Source: Pseudomonas petrae (GTDB lineage Bacteria > Pseudomonadota > Gammaproteobacteria > Pseudomonadales > Pseudomonadaceae). Taken from it: a stretch of DNA of 64,000 nt. The stretch covers positions 1 through 64,000 of the forward strand of contig NZ_JAKJXE010000002.1 in the NCBI RefSeq assembly GCF_021728295.1. The letters are read 5' to 3'. The notes beneath the pieces were generated by a model that worked only from the letters and a program-made list of their open reading frames with translations, made no database searches and had not been told where the DNA came from. This document shows, piece after piece, positions 10,902-19,570 of this stretch. Within the stretch, counting starts at the first letter, position 1. Every line of letters begins with the position of its first letter. Made by a program: the position numbers and the translations under genes.

Positions 10902-13298
10902 ATGCCGCTATCGCAGCTTAAATTGCTTTTGGTCGAAGACAGTTCGCTCGATGCCGAGCTGATTCTGCTCACCCTCGAAAACACTGGGCTGAAGATCGAC
11001 GCCACGTTGGTCTACAACCATCAGGACGTTGAACGCGAGCTGATGGCCGCCCGTTTCGACCTCATCCTCAGCGATTTCCTGTTGCCGGGCTCGTCGGGAG
11101 CCGATGTGCTCAACAGCGCACTGCGCCTGGCGCCGCAGACGCCTTTTATTTTTCTCTCAGGGATCTTCGGCGAGCAGCATGCCGTCGAGATGATGCGCAT
11201 GGGCGCCGTCGATTACGTCCTCAAGCAGAACATGAAGATGCTGCCCAAGGCGGTGATGCGCGCCGTGTCCGAAGTGCAGGAGCGGGAAAAGCGGCTGTAT
11301 GCCGAGAAGACCCTTCAAGTGGCGGAAGTGCGCGCGCACCTGGCGATTGAAGCGGCGGACATGGGTATGTGGACGTATGATCCGCGCACCGACACGCTGC
11401 TGTGGGACGAGCGCTGTAAAACGCTTTACGGCGTTGGCGCCGACACCTCCGTCAGCCTGGCCCTCATGTTTCTGCTCTGCCATCCGGACGACCGCGATCA
11501 CTTGCACAGCAAGGTCATGGCCGCGCTGACGGTGGACACCTCCTTCCAGATCGAGCACCGACTGGTCACCGACGACGGCGAGGAGCGCTGGGTGTTTTCC
11601 AACGGTCGCTCTTTGTTCGAAGAGGGCCAATGCGTGCGCTTCACCGGCGTCATGCAGGACATCACCGAGCGCAAGCACGCCACTCAGGCGCTGCATCAGC
11701 TCAACGATATTCTCGGCGAACGCGTGGTTCAGCGAACCCGCGAGCGCGACCGCACCTGGGAGCTGTCCCGTGAGTTGCTGGGGGTCCTGCACTTCGACAT
11801 GACGCCGATTGCCCTCAACCCGGCCTGGGAAGCGACGTTGGGCTGGGGCCGCGACGAAGTCGGCCAGCAGCGTTTGAGCGAACTGATTCATCCGGATGAC
11901 CTCGCCGCCACATTGCGCGAGACCGCCAGCGTGGCCGACGGTCACGTGACGACGCGTTTCGTCAATCGCATGCGCCACGCTGACGGTGGCTTTCGCTGGC
12001 TGTCGTGGACCATCGTGCCGGACGACGGCCTGATGTACGCCGCCGTCCGAGACATCACCGGCGAGCGCGCAGTGGTGGACGAGTTGGCCGCGACCAACAA
12101 GCGTCTGCGTGATCAGATCAAGGAACGTGAGCGCGTCGAGGCCGCCCTGCAGCAGATGCAGCGGCTGGAGGTGGTCGGTCAGTTGACGGCCGGGGTGGCC
12201 CATGACTTCAACAACCTGCTGACGGTGATCCTGACCAGCGCGAATTTCCTGACACGGGATCTGGAAAAAGGTGTGTTTACCAAGTCGCCGCAGCGCTTGC
12301 AGAACATCCGTGAAGCGGGCGAGCGGGGCGCCAAGCTGACCAGCCAGTTGTTGTCATTCTCCCGTCGTCAGCGCCTGGAGCCCGTCGCACTGAACCTCAA
12401 TGACACGATTGCCAGCATGCGCGAGCTGCTGGGTCGTGCGTTGGGCGGCAGCGTCTGGGTGGAAACCGAATTGGCCGAGGACCTGTGGAGTGCGTTGGTG
12501 GACCCGACGCAGACCGAAATGATCATCCTCAACCTGGCGATCAACGCGCGGGACGCCATGCCCCAGGGCGGGCAATTGCGCCTGAGCACCTGGAACGAGA
12601 TGGTGTATCGCTTGCCGCAGCGTCCCGAAGATCCGGAGCCCGGCGCGTATGTGGTGTTGTCGGTCAGCGACTCCGGCTGCGGCATGAGCGCAGAAGTGCT
12701 GGCCAAGGCTTTCGAACCGTTCTTCACCACCAAGGCGGTGGGCAAGGGTTCGGGGTTGGGCCTGGCACAGGTGTTCGGCTTCGCCAAGCAGTCCGGCGGC
12801 GGCGTGAGCATCGACACCGCCGAAAACGCAGGGACGACACTGCGGGTGTACCTGCCCAGTGTTGCACGCACGGCAGTCCCGGTGGTCAGCGCCTCTGACA
12901 TGCCCGGCCGCGCCGACGCCGACGACAAGCACCGCACGATTCTGCTGGTCGACGACGATCCGAACGTGCGCTCGGTGACGGCGATGATGCTGGTCTCGCT
13001 GGGGTATTCGGTGGTCGAAGCGGACAGCGGCGAGGAAGCCCTGAAGAAGCTTGGCCCCGGCATCGAACTGCTGCTGACGGACTTCGCCATGCCCAACATG
13101 ACTGGGGGCGAACTGGCAGAAATCGTCCGCCGTGACCACCCGCAGCTGCCGATCATGTTCATCACCGGATTCGCCGACATCGACATCCTCGACGTCGACC
13201 CGAAGCTGATCGTGCAGAAGCCGTACAAGGAAGAAGAACTGGCGAAGAAACTGGCCCGCGTGTTGACGAAGGCGCAGGTCCAGAATGTTGCGGGCTGA
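10902..13298 (+). CDS. Hybrid histidine kinase REC-PAS-PAS-HisKA-HATPase-REC
   Basis: A 798-residue cytoplasmic hybrid kinase. The first REC has Asp58 in LILSDFLLPGSSG and Lys in DYVLKQN. Two PAS/PAC modules follow (about 140-265 with the end ITERKHATQALHQL, and about 285-400 with the end DITGERAVVDEL). The H-box is [16 protein letters not shown] with His434; N-box NLAINARDAMP, G1 DSGCGM and G2 GSGLGLAQVFGF are intact. The last REC has Asp727 in LLLTDFAMPNMTG. It lies 81 bases after the Rcp1-like regulator and closes the phytochrome cluster. Architecture is close to that of the hybrid at 5989-7929, suggesting duplication or a shared phosphorelay (inference). Confidence 0.92.
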   Translation: MPLSQLKLLLVEDSSLDAELILLTLENTGLKIDATLVYNHQDVERELMAARFDLILSDFLLPGSSGADVLNSALRLAPQTPFIFLSGIFGEQHAVEMMRMGAVDYVLKQNMKMLPKAVMRAVSEVQEREKRLYAEKTLQVAEVRAHLAIEAADMGMWTYDPRTDTLLWDERCKTLYGVGADTSVSLALMFLLCHPDDRDHLHSKVMAALTVDTSFQIEHRLVTDDGEERWVFSNGRSLFEEGQCVRFTGVMQDITERKHATQALHQLNDILGERVVQRTRERDRTWELSRELLGVLHFDMTPIALNPAWEATLGWGRDEVGQQRLSELIHPDDLAATLRETASVADGHVTTRFVNRMRHADGGFRWLSWTIVPDDGLMYAAVRDITGERAVVDELAATNKRLRDQIKERERVEAALQQMQRLEVVGQLTAGVAHDFNNLLTVILTSANFLTRDLEKGVFTKSPQRLQNIREAGERGAKLTSQLLSFSRRQRLEPVALNLNDTIASMRELLGRALGGSVWVETELAEDLWSALVDPTQTEMIILNLAINARDAMPQGGQLRLSTWNEMVYRLPQRPEDPEPGAYVVLSVSDSGCGMSAEVLAKAFEPFFTTKAVGKGSGLGLAQVFGFAKQSGGGVSIDTAENAGTTLRVYLPSVARTAVPVVSASDMPGRADADDKHRTILLVDDDPNVRSVTAMMLVSLGYSVVEADSGEEALKKLGPGIELLLTDFAMPNMTGGELAEIVRRDHPQLPIMFITGFADIDILDVDPKLIVQKPYKEEELAKKLARVLTKAQVQNVAG

Positions 13299-13313
13299 AG
13301 GCGGGCTCCCATT

Positions 13314-13408
13314 GTGGGACCGGCGTTAACCGGGAAGGCGTCGGTTGCTACACCGTGAGATTGATGCCGTACGCACTGGCCTCTTCCCGGCTGAAGCCGG
13401 TCCCACTG
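13314..13408. repeat. REP pair (BIME) with the same spacer as the 48-kb array
   Basis: A divergent forward REP at 13314-13337 and a reverse REP at 13383-13408 flank a spacer with GGCGTCGG and GCCGTACGCACTGGCCTC. The spacer closely matches that of the 111-bp tandem units at 48.0-48.66 kb, so this is a single dispersed copy of that element. It lies between convergent genes. Confidence 0.8.
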
Positions 13409-13446
13409 GAATTTTGTGTACGTCGCAATACCCTGTGGGAGCGTGG

Positions 13447-13556
13447 CTTGTCCCGCGATCTGGCGCGTAGCGGCAGCAAATCCGGCGAATGCGGTTTGTC
13501 TGAAAGCCCTCGGTCGGCTGGTTTTACGGCTGCTGCGCAGCCGATCGCGGGACAAG
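13447..13556. repeat. Second-type REP: long perfect inverted repeat
   Basis: CTTGTCCCGCGATC at 13447-13460 is repeated as its exact reverse complement at 13543-13556. Each arm resembles a different Pseudomonas REP family (GTGGGAGCG...GCTTGTCCCGCGA). A smaller palindrome (CGGCTGCTGCGCAGCCG) lies inside near the right arm. It sits between the convergent ends of the hybrid kinase and hicB genes and may serve as a bidirectional terminator. Confidence 0.75.
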
Positions 13557-13580
13557 CGTGTTGCTGCGGTTAATTGCTAC

Positions 13581-13985
13581 TCAAACCCGCCCGAGTTTTT
13601 CCAGCGCCGCATCCGCCAGGAACGAAGATCGGCTTTTGACATTGTGGTCGCGAACATAACGGTCGATGCGCTGTATGACAAACCCCGGCAAGGTGACATT
13701 GACCTTCTCGGTCTTGCCCAGATAAGGGGTAATGTCGATCTCGACCATACCCCAGCCCATGTTTGCGTAGTCGTCATGATCGTGATGCGCCCGAGCCGAC
13801 GATGGCATGGGCACGGCGTGACCGTCGGCAACCAATTCTTCGAGGCAGATGTGGGCAATTTCGACCGCAGCGTTGTAAGCCTCTTCAAATGTGTCGCCAG
13901 CAGTCACCGCTCCGGGAATGTCCGGAATCTGCATGCCGACAGCCGTCGTATCGTCGCCCCATTCAATGGCGATTGGATATTGCAT
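13581..13985 (-). CDS. hicB: HicB-family antitoxin without adjacent HicA
   Basis: A 134-residue HicB-type protein. The N-terminal half has the degenerate RNase-H-like fold of the family (MQYPIAIEWGDDTTAVGMQIPDIPGAVTAG is the region, residues 1-30; then FEEAYNAAVEIAHICLEEL). The C-terminal part (about 98-134) is a ribbon-helix-helix DNA-binding segment: VNVTLPGFVIQRIDRYV and SRSSFLADAALEKL. HicB neutralises the HicA mRNA interferase and represses its own operon. No hicA-like frame is found in the 150 bases upstream on the same strand or downstream, so this is an orphan regulator or the remnant of a lost pair. Confidence 0.85.
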   Translation of the reverse strand: MQYPIAIEWGDDTTAVGMQIPDIPGAVTAGDTFEEAYNAAVEIAHICLEELVADGHAVPMPSSARAHHDHDDYANMGWGMVEIDITPYLGKTEKVNVTLPGFVIQRIDRYVRDHNVKSRSSFLADAALEKLGRV

Positions 13986-14138
13986 AGTGCGCTCCTGCGC
14001 TAGGTGGAAGTCGGTCTATGTTCGATCAAGGAAGAAGATGTATCTAGAGTTATGGATGATAGAACAGGGTAATCCTCTTCAGATGCCACGACGCAGTAAG
14101 GCTGCATCTTCGCCGGCGACAACGAACGACGCGTCCTC

Positions 14139-15032
14139 TCACCGCGCCATGAAAGCCGCCAGTTCCTCGGGCGCGCCGTTCGGAAACGCGCGTCGCAAAT
14201 AATCGAGGAACGCCGACACCCGCGCGCTCAACAACCGTCGCGACGGATACAGGGCCCACAGTGCGACTTCCGGCGCGTCGATGTCGCCCCAGTGCACCAG
14301 CGTTCCGTCGCGCAGGTCCTGGCCCACCAGTGACACCGGCAAGCGACCGACGCCCACTCCCGCCAGGACGGCGTCGCGCACCATGACCAGCGAAGACAGA
14401 CTGAGTACCGGGTCGATGGTCATGCAGGTTCGGCCGGTGGGAGAAGCTATATCCCAAACGAGCGTGCGGTCGCTGGGCCCTCTCGTCACCGCCGCTACCG
14501 GGACGTCGGGGGCAGGGCGGTCAAGGTGAGGGCTCGCAACGACCACCAGCCGGTCGTGCATGAAAATACGGCCGATCAGGCTTTCGTCGACGTCCGGATT
14601 GACCCGGATCACCAGGTCATAACCTTCCTCGATCATGTCGACGGCGCGGTCTTCGGTGGTCACCTCGAGGCGTACTTCCGGGTGCTCAAGGACAAAGCCC
14701 GCCGCCAGCTTGCCCATGGCGGTCTGGGCAAATAACAGCGGGGCGCTGATGCGCAATTTACCCCGTGGTCGCGCCCCGCCCGATGCAATCGCCGCCGCTG
14801 TCTCGTCAAGTTCGGTCAGCAACGCCCCCGTGCGTTCAAACAGCGCGCGGCCTTCCTCGGTGAGCTTCAGCGTGCGCCCGCCGCGCTCGAACAGGCGCAA
14901 ATCCAGGCTGCGTTCCAGCTCCGCGACCCGACGTGACAACGTCGCTTTAGGCCGCTCGGCGGCACGTGCAGCGCGGCCGAACCCGCCATGCCGGGCGACG
15001 AGATTGAAATCAGCGAGGGCAAGCAAATCCAT
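14139..15032 (-). CDS. LysR-family transcriptional regulator
   Basis: A 297-residue LysR regulator. The N-terminal winged HTH is clear (MDLLALADFNLVARHGGFGRAARAAERPKATLSRRVAELE within residues 1-40), followed by a linker helix and an effector-binding domain (about 90-295). It is divergent from the NmrA-type reductase gene at 15218 across a 185-base gap, the usual arrangement for a LysR regulator and its target. The substituted HTH start (LLALADFNLVARHGGF) places it in the CrgA/DsdC-like branch of small-ligand LysR proteins. The inducer is unknown. Confidence 0.92.
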   Translation of the reverse strand: MDLLALADFNLVARHGGFGRAARAAERPKATLSRRVAELERSLDLRLFERGGRTLKLTEEGRALFERTGALLTELDETAAAIASGGARPRGKLRISAPLLFAQTAMGKLAAGFVLEHPEVRLEVTTEDRAVDMIEEGYDLVIRVNPDVDESLIGRIFMHDRLVVVASPHLDRPAPDVPVAAVTRGPSDRTLVWDIASPTGRTCMTIDPVLSLSSLVMVRDAVLAGVGVGRLPVSLVGQDLRDGTLVHWGDIDAPEVALWALYPSRRLLSARVSAFLDYLRRAFPNGAPEELAAFMAR

Positions 15033-15116
15033 GGTTCACCTGAATGACGAAGGCACAGCTTAGAAATGAGCGACAACCCCGGTCGCAGAGCGCCAGGGCC
15101 AGAACTGGGAGCGACT

Positions 15117-15132
15117 GTTCCACAGATGGAAC
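15117..15132. promoter_or_regulatory. Candidate LysR operator
   Basis: GTTCCACAGATGGAAC is a dyad with 6-base arms (GTTCCA/TGGAAC) and a 4-base centre, located in the 185-base gap between the divergent LysR gene and the NmrA-type reductase gene. Size and position fit a LysR recognition site. Confidence 0.4.
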
Positions 15133-15217
15133 GCCTTGTCTAATTTCGGCGTCTAGCGGCTCACTCCTGATCCATCGATAGTGGTGTCTCCAGTCAAACC
15201 CACATCGGTGAACCATC

Positions 15218-16087
15218 ATGACCATTCTCGTAACAGGCGCTACCGGCCGCGTCGGCAGCAAAGTCGTTGAGCAGCTCCTTAAGCGCGACGCGCACGTTCG
15301 TGTTCTTGTCCGTGATCCTTCGAACAGTCATTTCTCCTCGCAGGTGGACGTCGTTCAGGGCGAGATGCTCGATATCGAATCCCTTCGTCGTGCGTTCGTC
15401 GGCGTCTCCACGCTCTTCCTGCTTAACGCAGTGGCGCCCGACGAGTTCACCCAGGCGCTGATCGCGCTCAATATCGCCAGAGAGGCCGGCGTCAACCGCG
15501 TGGTGTACCTCTCGGTCATCCACGCTGACCGCTTCGTCGACGTGCCGCACTTCGCGGTGAAATCAGGCGCAGAGCGGATGATTGAACAGATGGGCTTCAA
15601 TGCCACGATCCTGCGTCCGACCTATTTCATCGACAACGACGAAATGGTCAAGGAAGCCATCTTCGATCACGGCGTGTATCCGATGCCGATTGGCAGTAAA
15701 GGCCTCGCCATGGTCGATGCCCGCGATATCGCCGAAGTGGCAGCCATCGAGTTGATCCGCCGCGATCAGGCATCGGATGAGCTGCCCATCGAAATCATCA
15801 ATCTGGTCGGCCCGGATACGCTAACGGGAGAGGGCGTTGCCACGATCTGGACGCAAGTCCTCGGACGCCCGGTGGTTTACGGGGGAGATGAGCCGTCGGG
15901 GTTCGAGCAGAATGTCGCGAACTTCATGCCCAAGTGGATGGCCTATGAAATGCGCCTCATGGCCCAGCGTTTTGTCAGCGACGGTATGATTCCCGAGACC
16001 GGCGACGTGGCACGCCTGACGCAAATCCTGGGCCGGGAGCTTCATTCCTATCGAGACTTCGCGACCCGTTTGGCAGGTTCGGTCTGA
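15218..16087 (+). CDS. NmrA-like NAD(P)-binding reductase
   Basis: A 289-residue atypical short-chain dehydrogenase with the N-terminal Rossmann motif TGATGRVG and following VRVLVRDPS, typical of NmrA/QOR2-like proteins that bind NAD(P)H and act either as redox sensors or as quinone or aldehyde reductases. No classical SDR Tyr-x-x-x-Lys is obvious. It has the pattern of genes controlled by the divergent LysR regulator (14139-15032). Substrate unknown. Confidence 0.88.
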   Translation: MTILVTGATGRVGSKVVEQLLKRDAHVRVLVRDPSNSHFSSQVDVVQGEMLDIESLRRAFVGVSTLFLLNAVAPDEFTQALIALNIAREAGVNRVVYLSVIHADRFVDVPHFAVKSGAERMIEQMGFNATILRPTYFIDNDEMVKEAIFDHGVYPMPIGSKGLAMVDARDIAEVAAIELIRRDQASDELPIEIINLVGPDTLTGEGVATIWTQVLGRPVVYGGDEPSGFEQNVANFMPKWMAYEMRLMAQRFVSDGMIPETGDVARLTQILGRELHSYRDFATRLAGSV

Positions 16088-16185
16088 ACAGGCGGCCAGC
16101 GGCATGCTGAGAGGCGAATTTGATCAGTATTTCGCTGGCCGCCCGCTCCGGCGGCGCCGGCACTAAAGCCGGCGTGTTCCGGTGA

Positions 16186-16332
16186 AAATCGCCGAGAGGA
16201 GCGGAATTTCCCCACGACTTCCTGATCGCTTCAATCTTCGGTGCCTTTTACGGACTGACCCTGGCGTGTTTCGTGCCGCGTCTGGATTATCGTTGGGCCC
16301 ATGCTGAAGATCCGAACAAAGAGGTGAGCTGA
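16186..16332 (+). pseudogene. 3' remnant of a membrane protein gene
   Basis: An open stretch of 48 codons without a start codon ends at TGA 16330-16332. The translated end (EFPHDFLIASIFGAFYGLTL, then ACFVPRLDYRW) reads like the last transmembrane helix and cytoplasmic tail of a membrane protein, with normal Pseudomonas codon choice. A stop lies directly upstream at 16183. It is most simply the C-terminal scar of a deleted gene; a short unannotated protein is less likely. The rest of the gap 16088-16424 shows a partial REP-like core (about 16153-16175) and nothing else. Confidence 0.45.
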
Positions 16333-16424
16333 TCCCGGTGGGGGCGAGGCCCGTCCGCGACTCGCGGCGTGTCAGTCATGAAGCAGTCGACTGTCGCGCC
16401 GCGCGCCTCAATTCGACGGGGTGA

Positions 16425-18845
16425 TCAATCAGCCACGGCCGGCGGCGGCTCTTTGCTCAGCCCGTCATTGATCAACACCATGCTCTGCGGTGCAGACAGC
16501 GCGATGCCCATTTCCCGCAGGCGCCCCAGCACGGTAAACAGCAGGTCGCTTCGGGCATTCCCCACCGAGCGCGGGCTGTTCACGTAACCACTGGCGCTGA
16601 TGATCAGGCCCGTGTTGGTCAGGTCTTTAAAGGTGACCGACGGCGCTGGCGTATCGAGCACGGCTTCATGCTCGGTAAACGCCTGCAACAGCAGTTCGCG
16701 GATCTGCAAGACATCCGTTTCCAGCGGCAGCGTCAGGGAAATCCCGACAACGCCCAGCGCATTGCCCATGGTCACGTTGCGCACGTTCTGGGTAATGAAC
16801 TGTGAGTTCGGCACGATCACCGTGGAGCGGTCGGACATCTGGATTTCGGTGGCACGCACGTTGATCCGGCGAATATCGCCTTCGACCCCCGCCAGGCTCA
16901 CCCAGTCTCCCACCTTGACCGGTCGCTCGGTCAGCAGGATCAGGCCGGAGATGAAGTTCTGCACGATGGCCTGCAAACCAAAACCGATCCCCACCGACAG
17001 GGCGCTCACTACCCAGGTCAGGTTCGTCAGGCTGATGTGCAGCGTCGACATCACCACCGCAATCACCAGCACAAAACCGATGTAGCCGATCAGGGTTACC
17101 AGGGACGCCTGCATGCCGGCGTCCATGTTGGTTTCCGGCAGCAGGCGTTCGCCGAACCATTCCTTGAGGACGCGCACGCCCAGCAGGCCGATCACCAGGC
17201 AACCCAGTGCCAGCAGAATGTCCCCCGGGACGATATTCAGGTTACCCAGGGATTTGTTGGTGATTTCCATCCGGGTGAAGCTTTCGAGCAACTCGCCCGG
17301 GCTTGAACCGGAGGGGAGGAAGGCCAGCAGCACGGCGACCAACAACAGCAAACTGCGGCCCACGCCCGCGAGAATGGTGCTCGCCTGGGCCTGATGGCGC
17401 GGGGACAGGCCGAGTGCCGAACCCAGGGCCATGCCGCCTGGTTGCTTGGGCGACAACAGGGTCTCGCAGACGTCGCCGAAGAACGCCACCAGCAGGTAGG
17501 CGGTCGCCGCCACCACGCTCATCCAGAGCAGCTTGACTGCGAGGAAGTAGGCCAGGGTCAGGTAACCGCTCAACAATGCCAGCAAACTCAAACCGACCCA
17601 GACCGCGACAACGAAGGGAATCAACCCGGCGAGGCCGCCCGGACGCTCCAGCTCATGGCGGCGACGGGTGCGGCGGTAGCGCACCAGGCCGAAGAAAAAC
17701 ACCAGCGAAACGGCCAGCGCCGTCAGGCCGTTGACCGCCACGGTCAGCGCCAGGCTGCTGGCGATCACACTGTTGATCCGTTCCTGGGTGCCGATAATCA
17801 TGAGCGCCAGGGCCAGGACGGCCGGGAAACGGCCCATGGCCGTGGCGATTTCGTCAGGAATCTTCGGCAGGCGCCACGACGGGTGCGGCAGCATCAACAG
17901 CGCGCGGCCCAGGCCGACGATGAAGGCGCAGAAGGTGATCAGCGTTTGCACCTGGTCGAGCAGATTGACCACGTCGTTGCTGAGCACCGCATTGCTGACG
18001 ATGCCCCAGCGCAGCAGGGAGGTGGCGGCGGTGATGGTGAGCACCGTCGACAGCCCGACGGCCAGTGCCAGGGCGCTGCGGCGCAGACGGCCCTCGGGCA
18101 ACCAACGGACCATCAGGCGAATCAGCAGGCTCTCCAGCAAGCGGCGCACCACCACCCAGATCAGCAGCGCGCCGATCACAACGCTGGCAAACAGCATGCG
18201 GTTGCCGGGCGCCAGCGCGCTGGTGAACACGCTGCGGACGTCGTCCAGCAGGCCGTTCATGCGCCTGAGGTCGTCATCGGTCGGGCGAATCAGGGTCGAC
18301 CAGAATGCCGAACTGAGGGGGCTTGCCGTGCGGGTGCTGATTTGCGAATCGAAAAGGCTGCGGCGCAGGCTGAAGATCTGCGTGGCGAGATCCCGTGCCG
18401 ACTGACTCAAGGTGTTGGTCTGCCGCTCGTCGCTGACAAGCGCGTTTTTCTGGGCGGTCAACGCCTTGCGCTGGCTGGTCAGGGTGGGCGCTTCATCCGG
18501 TTGCACCGGGCCAAGGATGTTCAGTTGATCGTTCAGGTGTTCGATGTCGACCGCCTGTTTCGCGATCAGATCATCGGCTTGCTTCTGCACCTGCAACGCG
18601 GCCTGGCGCAGGCTTGACAGCAAATCATCATTGGCACTCACGGTGACTTTTTGTCGGATCTGGTCAAGCTGCTCGCTCAAGTCATCCAGGCTTGGGGCCT
18701 CGACTTCCGGCGTTGCATCCGCCTGGCTGGCGGCCTTTGGCGCGGCTTGCGGCGCCGTCGCTGCCTGTGCGAAAGCTGGCAGGGTGACGCACAGCAACAG
18801 CGCGAGCACCCCAGCGTAGAAACGGTTCAACGTAGCGTGTTGCAT
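16425..18845 (-). CDS. Large MscS/MscK-type mechanosensitive channel (DUF3772)
   Basis: An 806-residue inner-membrane protein. It has a signal peptide (LALLLCVTLPAFAQA, residues about 14-28), a periplasmic coiled-coil DUF3772 domain (about 50-190), roughly ten transmembrane helices (about 210-610) and a C-terminal MscS core. The pore helix and beta-domain are recognisable in GIGFGLQAIVQNFISGLILL, GDWVSLAGVEGDI and VPNSQFITQNVRN. Such channels release solutes under hypo-osmotic stress. It is a single-gene unit on this strand; no partner enzyme is next to it. Confidence 0.9.
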   Translation of the reverse strand: MQHATLNRFYAGVLALLLCVTLPAFAQAATAPQAAPKAASQADATPEVEAPSLDDLSEQLDQIRQKVTVSANDDLLSSLRQAALQVQKQADDLIAKQAVDIEHLNDQLNILGPVQPDEAPTLTSQRKALTAQKNALVSDERQTNTLSQSARDLATQIFSLRRSLFDSQISTRTASPLSSAFWSTLIRPTDDDLRRMNGLLDDVRSVFTSALAPGNRMLFASVVIGALLIWVVVRRLLESLLIRLMVRWLPEGRLRRSALALAVGLSTVLTITAATSLLRWGIVSNAVLSNDVVNLLDQVQTLITFCAFIVGLGRALLMLPHPSWRLPKIPDEIATAMGRFPAVLALALMIIGTQERINSVIASSLALTVAVNGLTALAVSLVFFFGLVRYRRTRRRHELERPGGLAGLIPFVVAVWVGLSLLALLSGYLTLAYFLAVKLLWMSVVAATAYLLVAFFGDVCETLLSPKQPGGMALGSALGLSPRHQAQASTILAGVGRSLLLLVAVLLAFLPSGSSPGELLESFTRMEITNKSLGNLNIVPGDILLALGCLVIGLLGVRVLKEWFGERLLPETNMDAGMQASLVTLIGYIGFVLVIAVVMSTLHISLTNLTWVVSALSVGIGFGLQAIVQNFISGLILLTERPVKVGDWVSLAGVEGDIRRINVRATEIQMSDRSTVIVPNSQFITQNVRNVTMGNALGVVGISLTLPLETDVLQIRELLLQAFTEHEAVLDTPAPSVTFKDLTNTGLIISASGYVNSPRSVGNARSDLLFTVLGRLREMGIALSAPQSMVLINDGLSKEPPPAVAD

Positions 18846-19020
18846 TCGGGTTCCTTTGGGGCGTTAACCGGTTTTGCGATCTGAACGTTTGGCGCAGGTG
18901 TGAACGGCAGGCAGGGGCTCTCGACCATTCGTGCGCGCGGGGGCGGATCATAACAAGTATTGGGTCGGGGCGACTCACGCTCGCTGTCCACTGCCAGCAG
19001 TAGTGCGGCTGATGGAAGAT

Positions 19021-19310
19021 CAAGAGCGTCTGCCTGGGGGCAGACTGTTTCGCCTTCGGCGAGTTACTTGATAAAGCCCCAAGTAACCAAGGGCTTGTGC
19101 TCTTGGTTGGGCCCGACTTCGTCGGGTTCCTTCACTCCGGTCTCGCTCCGTGGGCCCGCGCCGAACGGACATCCATGTCCTGACGGCGCTCTCGCCGCAT
19201 CCATGCGGCTCGGCCCACTGCGCGAAACCTGCGTTCAGCCTGCACCCAAGTCGCGTTCTGCGGTGTCTGGGCTTTTTGCGTATGAAGATCAAGATCAAAA
19301 GCGCGTTTAA
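19021..19310. repeat. Interspersed repeat of unknown function
   Basis: A block of about 290 bases with several short palindromes (CGCCTTCGGCG at about 19051, GACTTCGTCGG at about 19117, GGGCCCGCGCC) and the phrase TTGGTTGGGCCC. I recognise it as a variant of an interspersed repeat common in Pseudomonas intergenic DNA and responsible for many spurious small reading frames. It lies between the divergent MscK-like and nuclease genes. Confidence 0.5.
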
Positions 19311-19323
19311 ATCAGATCAAGGA

Positions 19324-19415
19324 CTTCCCGGCTGAAGCCGGTCCTACGGTCGAGGTCACCGCGAATCCCACTGCACGCATACGATGGCTTTGTAGGACCG
19401 GCTTCAGCCGGGAAG
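19324..19415. repeat. REP pair (BIME)
   Basis: Reverse REP (CTTCCCGGCTGAAGCCGG) at 19324 and forward REP (GGACCGGCTTCAGCCGGGAA) ending at 19415, in opposite orientation, about 45 bases apart. Confidence 0.85.
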
Positions 19416-19570
19416 GGGGCCTCTCGGTCAACATCAATACGTGCTGTGAACCCACAGTTAGCCGATACCCCCTTCAGGTCATGCGATATTCACACTTGGC
19501 GGCACATGATCGTGTTCGTTGTATCACCCGGGCCCGCCCGACGGGCCTCCATCAATCAAGAGGTAGCAGG

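Larger units (their letters stand above)
18846..19570. other. 725-base intergenic region with repeats
   Basis: It contains the leader of the MscK-like gene (about 18846-18990), an interspersed Pseudomonas-type repeat (about 19021-19310), a REP pair (19324-19415) and the leader of the nuclease gene. Reading frames here run through repeat sequence and have no family features. Confidence 0.6.

Noticed and set aside
13986..14140. Possible hicA upstream of hicB
   Set aside because: The only frames here are short and lack the HicA dsRBD-like pattern and catalytic His.
17394..18617. 407-codon plus-strand frame opposite the MscK-like gene
   Set aside because: Gln/Ala/Arg-rich shadow of a real transmembrane protein.
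19150..19335. Small reading frames in the interspersed repeat
   Set aside because: They are read from repeat sequence, occur in both strands and have no start signals.
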